From positions 5,296,815 through 5,360,814 of the forward strand of contig JAKSZT010054335.1 in the NCBI GenBank assembly GCA_026826555.1: a stretch of 64,000 nucleotides of DNA, in the 5' to 3' direction. Origin of the DNA: Tolypeutes matacus. Lineage: Eukaryota > Chordata > Mammalia > Cingulata > Chlamyphoridae. Made by a program: the position numbers and the translations under genes. Under the pieces are notes generated by a model. That model saw only the letters and a program-made list of their open reading frames with translations. It searched no databases and was not told the DNA's origin. This document shows positions 53,601-64,000 of this stretch, piece by piece; positions within the stretch are counted from its first letter, which is position 1; each line of letters opens with the position of its first letter.

Positions 53601-53999
53601 TTACATGATGTAAAGAACAAAGCACTATAAAAAGGGGACTTTCAGAGAACAAAGAAAATTTTAAAAACCTGATGGCAGAAATCTAATACTCAATAGAAGT
53701 GTGGGAAGATAAATTTGAGGAAATCTCATAGAAAATAGAAGAAAAGGAGATGAAGAATATGGGAGACTAGAGCCCAGCATCTGGACACGGGGGCCTAAGA
53801 GGGAACAGAGGCCTCTTGGTGAAGGAGGCACTCACAGGAAAGGCCCCAGATGGAAGGACCCAGCACAGGGTGGGAGAGGACACAGCAGCCCACCGTGGAA
53901 GCTCACAGCGCGGGGGACAGTGAGGGCCCCAAGGCTCGGCGCACGCGCGGTCAGGAATGAGAGCGGGATGCCAGCGGCTAACTGATGGCAAAGGGATGC

Positions 54000-54992
54000 T
54001 GTGTAGCCAGCCAAAGGGGGTGTACTAGTCAGGGTCCTCTCGGGAAACAGAATCAGCAGGAGGCATCTGCCAATAACATGAGATTTTATTAGAGTCTCTC
54101 ACGCGACCGTGGGGACGCCCAAGTCCAGGCTCCGATGAAAGGTCCTTGATGAGTTTCTGGGAGAAGTTGGCTGTCCAAAACTGAGCTGGGAAATTCTCCC
54201 TGAATGTTGAAGTCACTTCCCCTTTTAAGGCATTCAACTGATTGGATAAAGCGTCACCCATTGCTGATGCAATCTACCTGATTGATGCAGATGTAATCAG
54301 CCGTCCACGCACTAAACTCACTGGTGATCGAAGTCCATAAACGCTCTTGTATTACAGTTAGCCCAGTGCTTGCTGGACCTAACACCTGGACACAGTGACC
54401 TGGCCGAGTTGACACATTAGCCTGACCATCACAGGGGTGCTGATGCAAAATACCAGAAATCGGTTGGTCTGTATAAAGGGTATTTATTTGGGGTAGAAGT
54501 CCACAGATACCAGGCCATAAAGCGTTAAGTTTCTTCTCTCACCACAATCCATTGCCACGTGTTGGAGCAAGACAGCTGCCGGCGTTTGCCAGGGTTCAGG
54601 CTTCTGGGGTTCCTCTCTTCCCGGGGCTGCGTGTCTCTCCGGGCTCAGCGCCTCTCGTTCCTCCACAAGGCCAGCTGTGGACTATCAGGTAAATGGCTCG
54701 TCTCTATCCCGGGGCCTTCTCTCCTTCCTCACGACCAAGCTCTGCTACGCCCCCGGGCTCCAGCTCAAGATTCCAACATCAAAACTGCAACTCAAAACTG
54801 CTCCCTCTGTCCCATGCCTTTTATATCCGATCCCCCACCCACCAAGGGGCAGGGCTCAAACCCTACCGACATGGCCCAGTCAACGCCCTAATCATGACTT
54901 AATCAATCCCAGATTAACAGACCAGTTTACAAGCATGATCCAATACCGATTCTTGGAATCCATAATTACATCAAACTGGTCAAACTACTACA
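54000..54992 (-). mobile_element. Solo LTR, interrupted by a second LTR
   Basis: LTR sequence occupies 54000-54020 and 54434-54992 (580 bp without the insert). Its ends are TGTGTAGCCAGCC and CAAACTACTACA. A 5 bp duplication GATGC lies at 53995-53999 and 54993-54997. On the minus strand it has TATAAAA near 54819-54825 and AATAAA at 54483-54488. It is the same family as the copy at 15374-15880. No viral genes are present. Confidence 0.8.
54021..54433 (-). mobile_element. Second LTR nested inside the first
   Basis: 413 bp from TGTACTAGTCAGGG to GACCATCACA on the plus strand. It interrupts the neighbouring LTR exactly within its CCAAAGGGGTGCTG segment, with GGGG present on both sides. Minus-strand AATAAA lies near 54085, fitting an LTR R region. 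The family is not named here. Confidence 0.75.
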
Positions 54993-56904
54993 GATGCCTT
55001 TAAAGTTTTGAGGGAAAATGGCTTCCAATCCAGGCTTCTGTATCGAGGCAAACCCTGGCAGAGATGAACTTCCCTGAAGCGGTCCTGAAAAGAAGGTACC
55101 TTTTGGGCTTAGGGAAGATGAGTCCACAGGCTCACGTGGAGCTGGAGGGGTGCAGCCTTGGTGGGGATGTTGGTGAGCAGTGTCTCACGCGCCCTCGTGG
55201 AAAGCGGCTTCGACTGTGTGCACGCCAGGGTGCAGCGTGCACAGGTCGTGAGGAGGACGAGCGTCACAGGCGTGCGTGGCCGTGCGGCGTGTGACAGTAG
55301 GCACTAGCCGGTGTCCTGGGAGCTCCGCCCTCTCCTGTGGTGCCTGACCGGGCAGGGACCAGCTGTGCCAGGCCCGGCCACAGCTTCCCAGTGCCCGAAA
55401 CCCTTCCTCAGGAAGGCCCTGGAAAGTGTGTTTCGCTAAAATGAAGGAGCAAACCCAGCCAAAGGCAGGCACAGGAGCCGGGAGCCGGGAGCTCCGGCTG
55501 GAAACAGGCTAAGGGGGGCCTCAGGAGGAGGTGGGCCGCGAGAGTCCAGCTGGGTGGAAGCCTGGGGGCCTCGACGGGTGCAGGTGTGAGCCGGGGCTGG
55601 AGCAGGAGCTGGCTCTGAGATGGGCTCACGGCACCCGCCGTGTTTCCACACATCAGAAGGAGAGTTACGTTTATGGCAGAGAGTGTGGGGTTGCAGCAGT
55701 GATAGCCCTTAAGTAAACAAGCGGGAGAGGTAGAGAGGAAAGGCAGTCATGTTCTACTCTACGGCTTGGTCGAGAACAATGCTTACACGGTCGTAATAAC
55801 ATATATGCTCAATGTTAGTCTAACCCCAAATGACGATAGAACTAGCCAGGGAGAAAGGGGTAGGAGAAACCACGTGTGCAGTGCAGAGGGGGCGATGGAG
55901 AGAAAAATCGAGAGATGTTGCCTCAGACTGGAAAAGTCTGGAAGCCGCGGTGTAAGCATGCCGTGCGTAGGCTCGAAGGCAAATATCGGCAGACACAACA
56001 GAGTGAAAACTGGCTGCCTTTGGGTAGGTGCCAAAGGAGGAGGGTAGGGACTGCAATTTTTGGTTTAAACCAAAAAGCCTTCTAGAAATATTTGGCTTCT
56101 TAAACTATGTCCAAGTAAAACTTTAATTAAAAACACAGATTTTCCCCAGCGCTTCTATGGAACACGGTGAGGCGTGCCCACGGTGCACGGTCGAACCCCC
56201 TGCCCAGAAGCAGCTGCGTCCACGCCAAGGGGAGTTGTCTGGGGCGAAGACCCCACCTTGGCAGGTTCTCGGCGATGAGAAATCGCGTCGTGCTCTCTGG
56301 GGAAGAGATGGCTGCGCTGTCATCGTATGGCAGGCTTGTCATGGCAGCGTCCGTTGTCCTCGTGGTCGGAAGAGGATGGCGGGAAGAACCCAACTGTGGA
56401 GCGTGCTTGTCGCCGTGTGGGCAGCCTGCCCCTGGCGAGTCCCACCCGCCCAAAGGACAGAACCAGCTGCTTTCCCGGCCTCCTCTGCAGCCAGGTACAA
56501 ACACGTGGGCACGACCTGCCAGTTAGACACAGCCATGCAAGACTTTCAGAGGAGAGAGAGGCCCGGAAGCACCGTGTGAGGGCGGCGGAGGTGTGTGCCT
56601 TTTGGGGGCAGGGGAGACAGCGTCTGTGTCCTCGCCGTCATCAGCGCCCAGCCGTGGCGGCCCTGCGCGTGGTCTGGGCAGTGGTGTTTCCTGCCGTGTA
56701 ACCCCAGACCCCAGGCTCTGGTTCTCGTAGAGATTTATTTAACACCTTTTCCTGGCGTTGTTTCTGCTCGGATTAGGTAGAGAAGGCTCAGCCAATAACC
56801 TTGGCTGACTTTGGGTCTCCATCTACCCGGTGCTCTCCTGAGACTGCCCAGCTCCGTGCTGAGGGGACACACGGAAGTGGAGCGTGGGCAAGTGGCCTCG
56901 TGAA

Positions 56905-57015
56905 GCGCCTAAAGAGCACGGCTTTGGAACCCAGACAGATCTGGGTTCGAATCCTGGCTCCATCACTTTCTGGGCACGTGCTGCTTTGCCTCCCTGAGCC
57001 TCTTCCACCGTGAAG
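56905..57015 (+). repeat. MIR SINE, degenerate
   Basis: AAAGAGCACGGCTTTGGAAC, CAGATCTGGGTTCGAATCCT, GGCTCCATCACTTTCTGGGC and CCTCCCTGAGCCTCTTCC follow the MIR consensus order. Confidence 0.75.
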
Positions 57016-57478
57016 GGTCCACAATACGTGGGACGCCCTGGGATAGGCCCGATGGCAGGATTTTCCAGTCTCTTTCCCAGCTGAGTGGGCTGGGAGTGTG
57101 GGAGGCAGGGTGGATGCCAGCATACTCCATCCCCCAGTGCTGTCACCTGCGGAGACTCGGGGGCTTCGCCTGGTAGACACGGCTACTGGCCCTCCAGGAC
57201 TTTGGAAACCAGCTCCACGGGCTGGATGTCTCGCAGCCTGACCGCTGGAAACCCAGGTGCAGGGGAGAACGCACTGCTCACCGATACTTCCAGTTCTCCT
57301 CTCCTTCCGGACACACAGTAGGACTGCGTTTCCTCGGCCCCTTGAGTAAGCTCATAGTTGTGCACGTTGCTTTGGATGATGACATATAAACAGTAGCGGT
57401 CACTTCCAGGTGGTGGCATTTAAGGGTCAATGCATAATTCTGCACATTTGCTCTGCCCTGGCTCTGATGATCCTAGGG

Positions 57479-57662
57479 CAGGGCTCCTTACCCTTTTTCA
57501 TTCCACGGACCCCAGTGCCAGTCAGGTGAAGAGCACGGACCCCTCACTAAGTCCACGCGGTACTGCCATTTAATAAACATCCCCCCCACCACGTCCCCAC
57601 AAGAATAACGTTTTCTCTGAATTTTCAATTCAAGCTCAGGGACTCCTTGTTAAGAACCCCTG
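57479..57662. mobile_element. Short hAT-like DNA transposon
   Basis: 184 bp with imperfect terminal inverted repeats: CAGGGCTCCTTACC at the left, and a right end whose reverse complement is CAGGGGTTCTTAAC. The flanking octamers TCCTAGGG and GTCCAGGG match at five of eight positions. It is a nonautonomous element. Confidence 0.5.
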
Positions 57663-58778
57663 GTCCAGGGGGGGTGGATGTGGAAGTGCCAGATCCCTGC
57701 GGCCTGGTCTGAGCCACCACCTGGAGAGTGGCTGCAGGGCGACGAGCCGCGGACACGTGGGGGTGCTTGTTACTGCAGCAGAACCCAGCGCATCCTGACT
57801 GTCGTGGCTCTAGAGCGCCGCGGCCGGGGCTGTGCCCTCCTCTCCCCACCGGCATTACTGTGCTCCAGAAGGAAAGCGGCCCCGGGTCTCGGGGCGTGAG
57901 GGGCCAGTGAGCTGCGGGTCCCAAGCGCCAAAGCTGGGGGGCGGTGAGCGCTCCAGAGGTCAACCGCGGCGCTCGCCCATGCACAGCCCACAGCCATGCG
58001 GCGGCCTCCACCTCACCACGGGGTAAGTGCCGCAGACTCTGGACCGTGACTTCGGAAACGAGGTGAGAACGAGGGTGAGGGTGGGGCTGAGGGAGAAAGG
58101 ATGTGAGGGCCGCCAGGCAAACTGACGGGGAGCGCGAGCGCCAGGGGCAGCAGACGAGCAGAGGCCCCAGGCCTGTTCTTAGGGCAGCCCGAGTCCCCGT
58201 TCCTGTCCGTCGAGGTGGGACGGCATCCTCAGACCCTGCGCCTCTCCCGGGGAGGCCCCGCCAGACTGCGGACATCCTGGTAAACACCACGGAAGCCTCA
58301 CTTACCGCGTGGCCCCAGCACCCAGAATTCCACCTGACACAGCAGGTGCTCAGGAAGTCACTTGTGCAGGGAGAACTGCCCACTCCCCCCTCGGAGGCCA
58401 CCACCTGCCTTTGAGCTGTCGTCCCCCCAGGGGTCCGAGGGAGGGGTGAGTCCACCTTGCTGGTCACGGCACGCCCAGTGCCAAGATGGCCTGGACAGGC
58501 TGGCCCCTGGCGTCCCAGGGCCTCGACCTCAGTAGCCCCGGGTCGCCTCTCGCAGGTCCCTTGTGCGCCCCAGCCGAGGGCCTACCTCCGCTCTCGCCCT
58601 AGCTGCTGGCTCCGGGTGGTCCAGGAGGGCGGGGAGGTGATCCGTGGCTGCTCCGGGCACAGGTGCCCAGGTGGCCTGCAGGTTGGACAGCCCCGTCCGT
58701 GCTCTGCTCCGAGTCTTTCCAGCTAAGCAGGGCGGGCGGAGGGTAAAGAAGAGGCCGGCCAAGGCAGGATGGACTGAC

Positions 58779-58784
58779 TTTATT
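58779..58784 (-). terminator. ZBTB47: Candidate distal poly(A) signal for ZBTB47
   Basis: TTTATT on the plus strand gives AATAAAGTC on the minus strand. It is 2.2 kb past the ZBTB47 stop. It could be a distal cleavage site, or chance. Confidence 0.4.
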
Positions 58785-59869
58785 CCCCGGCTCCGCCACG
58801 CGCCCTGGGGCTGCGGGGCGCCCGCTCGTGAATGCAGCACGTGCCGGGGGCGGCGGCGCTCGGAGCCGTGGCCGTGAGCCCACCCCCCTCCTGTCCACTC
58901 CCGGCCGGCGGTTCCAAGGCCAGAGCCAGGCTCCAGCCACGCAGGCTGAGACGTGCAGCTGGACGGGGGGGGCCGCCCCGCAGAGCCCCGGTGGAGGCTG
59001 ATGGCCCTGACCCCGGGTCCCTCGCTCCAGCATCCAGGGGCCTGTTAATTCGTTTTCAGAATAAAAAGGAAACGTCAAAGCTGCTAAGACGAGAACCCCA
59101 TTCACACTGGCGCAGCCGAAGTTCCCTTATTGCTTCAGGACCCGCGGTGGGTGCAGCCTGAGGACTGCCCGTTGGCGCCGCCCATGGGGATGAGCGTTGA
59201 GCACTGAGGACCCAGTGCCCTGCCCAGCGGGCCAGGGGCCCCCACGAGGGGCTGGCAGCGCCCCCCGCCAGCGCCCCCTCCTGCCCCCCCACACCATATT
59301 GCCATCGCCCCCGCCCACACCCATCCCCAACCCCTGCTTGGCAGAGCGCGGCCTTCAGTGGAGGGGCCCGCCTGGCCGGGGACCCCAGGCCCACTCAAGA
59401 CCACCAGCCCCCGTGGAGACCCTCGGGGAAGCCAGGGGGGTCCAGGCCCATGGCCATGGGGGAAGGGCAACCTTTTTGGGAAAACACGAGCCAGCTGCCA
59501 GGCTCTGGGACTGGAGGTTAGAAATAGGGGTAGAAGGAAACGGGGAAGAAGGGGGACCCTGAGGACATCATGGAAGCCCAGAGATCAAGGGGTGCAGAGG
59601 AGGGAAAGAGCCACAGTAAAGCGGGGCCCGGTAGGCCCTGCCCTGGGCTCCGAAGAACCCGAGACCCTCAGCCCGGGCTGTGTGGCGCCAGCGAGGAGCC
59701 GCCTCGGGGGGGGGGGGGGGCGGCCTCCCCTCCTTAGAGCACAGCAGGGGTGCGGGGGGGAACCCTAGGGGCCAGGGCAGTGCCCTTCCAGGCCACAGGC
59801 CTCCACGGTGCTCCGGCTTGGATTAGAAATCCTGAAATCACTCGGGCGCCACGGGCCGGCCCACAGCTG

Positions 59870-61015
59870 TACAGAATAAAGTGCTTCGTTTATTGATGAC
59901 TAAGATGTCCCCAGCTGCCGGCCCCGGGCCCTCCCCCTCCTCCAGCAGCCCGTGGGCTCAGGCCTCTTCCTCCTCCAGCCATGCTGGGAAGGTGGGGTGG
60001 GGGGGTGGTAATGGGGGTGTAAGGTGCAAAGAGCATAACAAACAAGATGGTCTAAACACAAGAGGAAACAGCTTAACCAGGAGACTGTAGCTTATGGAAC
60101 CTTCCCCCCATTTTAAAGGCAGGAGTAAAGACGTTAAATGACAACAAAAAGAGGCGTCCGTCAGTGCCCGGCCTCGGGCGGGTGAGCACTGGGCACAGGC
60201 GGGGGCTCCTCTCGCCTGCGGTGTCCCAGGAGGGTGAGAATGGGGGGCCCAGCCGGGGGTGGAGGCCCCGGGGGGGGCAGAGACGGACACGGACACAAAC
60301 ACCTCCTGGCGCGGGAGATGTGGCCGGGGCAGCTGGCGGGGTGGCCGCTCGTGAGCCGCAGCCTGCCCCAAGGTAGCACCTTGAAACCCTGAAACTTGCC
60401 CGAGCCTGTCCTAGGGCCCTGGCCCTGGGGTCCGAGCCCCCGTGCAGGGGCTCCAGGAGCTGGTGCCTGTCGGCCCACCCCGAGGCCGCGGTCCTGTCCA
60501 GGGCGCGGGGTGCCTGCTGCAGCCTGGTCAGGGCGGGGACCCCGTGCCTGCCAGCAGGGGTGTGGGTGGAGAAGGCAAATCCCTGGGGTCCAGCCCCTGC
60601 CTGCCCTCCCCGCCACGAGCAGAGCCGGGCGTGTGGTCTTCGGCCCCTCCACGCCGTCCCCAGCACGCTGCTGGCCAGCCCCAAGCCCCTGCCTCCTGTC
60701 GGGGGCACTGGGGGGGGGGGCTGCCCCTCCAGAACAGGGGAATGCGGGCAGGAGGCTGAAGCACCGCCCAAGCGCGGCCTGGCCACCCCAGCCAGCTCCG
60801 GCCTCAGCAGTGAGCGGCCGCCTGCTGCCCCCATGCCCACCGTACCTGCTGCCTGCGGCAGCCCCCTCTCCTGGAGGGTGCACCTGCTAGTGTCCTGTCA
60901 TTTCTTTCCCGGGAGCTGCTGAACGGGGGGGCACTTGGTTGCTCTGCGGGGCCCCCAGGACCAGGGGCTCCGCCACCGCCCTGCCCCGGGGAGGGGACCC
61001 GGGGGTCCTGCCCGG
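59870..61015 (-). other. ZBTB47: ZBTB47 3' UTR (proximal form)
   Basis: From the TAG codon to the proximal AATAAA. It is mostly GC-rich, with a more AT-rich segment at 60000-60170. Long chance frames across 60073-60890 have no family support. Confidence 0.55.
59889..59894 (-). terminator. ZBTB47: Candidate proximal poly(A) signal for ZBTB47
   Basis: AATAAA on the minus strand, 1.1 kb past the stop codon. The upstream AT-rich, 3'-UTR-like stretch at 60000-60170 supports transcription reaching here. A plus-strand AATAAA lies at 59875-59880, so the two form an inverted pair. Confidence 0.6.

Positions 61016-64000
<2,985 letters not shown>

Larger units (their letters stand above)
53640..56115 (+). 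mobile_element. Old LINE (L1/HAL1-like), split by LTR insertions
   Basis: The left arm (53640-53999) and right arm (54993-56115) flank the LTR insertion. The right arm begins TTTAAAGTTTTGAGGGAAAA, carries TTCCTCAGGAAGGCCCTGG and AAATGAAGGAGCAAACCCAG, and ends in an AT-rich 3' region (TAAAACTTTAATTAAAAACA). It is decayed and noncoding. Confidence 0.5.
49765..58778. other. Intergenic region between KLHL40 and ZBTB47
   Basis: About 9 kb with no supported gene. It is mostly repeats, listed separately. The non-repeat parts (49830-50600, 50702-51380, 56120-56900, 57663-58778) are GC-rich and show only short chance frames. A MIR-like scrap (GCCTCAGTTTCCCCTTCTGC) sits near 50355-50420. Confidence 0.6.

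Noticed and set aside
60073..60890. Long overlapping frames in the ZBTB47 3' region (up to 255 codons)
   Set aside because: They lie within the 3' UTR, differ between strands and lack any domain. They are explained by GC content.

Overview
This is a mammalian nuclear DNA window holding four protein-coding genes with canonical GT-AG introns. From left to right they are CCDC13 (+, last 11 coding exons), HHATL (+, complete), KLHL40 (-, complete) and ZBTB47 (-, last five coding exons). This is the neighbourhood of human 3p22.1, read in the opposite direction. Several tRNA-derived SINEs with a GTGGCTC..GGTTGAGCGCCTGCTTCC head match the DAS family of armadillos (Xenarthra). The source is therefore most likely the nine-banded armadillo or a close relative; this rests on the SINEs and is an inference.

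Layout. 1-28001: 3' two-thirds of CCDC13, with 515 codons in window. Its introns are GC-rich except for a 12.9 kb intron (12344-25248) whose middle (about 14.6-20.7 kb) is an AT-rich block of nested LTRs, a DAS SINE and L1 remains. 28002-34025: CCDC13 3' end and GC-rich intergenic DNA with MIR and L2 scraps. 34039-40309: HHATL, 11 coding exons, 503 aa. 40842-49687: KLHL40 on the minus strand, 6 exons, 612 aa. Its fourth intron (41828-46475) carries L2, MER5 and HAL1/L1-like sequence. 49765-58778: intergenic, dominated by L1, three DAS SINEs in a row, and one LTR inserted in another LTR inserted in an old LINE. 58779-64000: ZBTB47 3' UTR and the exons encoding all nine C2H2-type fingers. The N-terminal BTB part is outside the window.

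How the genes relate. HHATL and KLHL40 are both known as striated-muscle or heart genes. They meet tail to tail, with poly(A) signals only 216 bp apart. KLHL40 has a compact promoter with a CTATATATAG box that fits both a TATA box and a MEF2 site, flanked by CAGCTG E-boxes. CCDC13 (centriolar satellite coiled-coil protein) and ZBTB47 (zinc-finger transcription factor) have no evident functional tie to them.

I found no unknown gene system. The most interesting signals are a predicted catalytically dead MBOAT protein (HHATL Leu380), the compact convergent muscle gene pair, a 28-C tract beside a KLHL40 splice donor, and well-preserved nested LTR insertions with readable target-site duplications.
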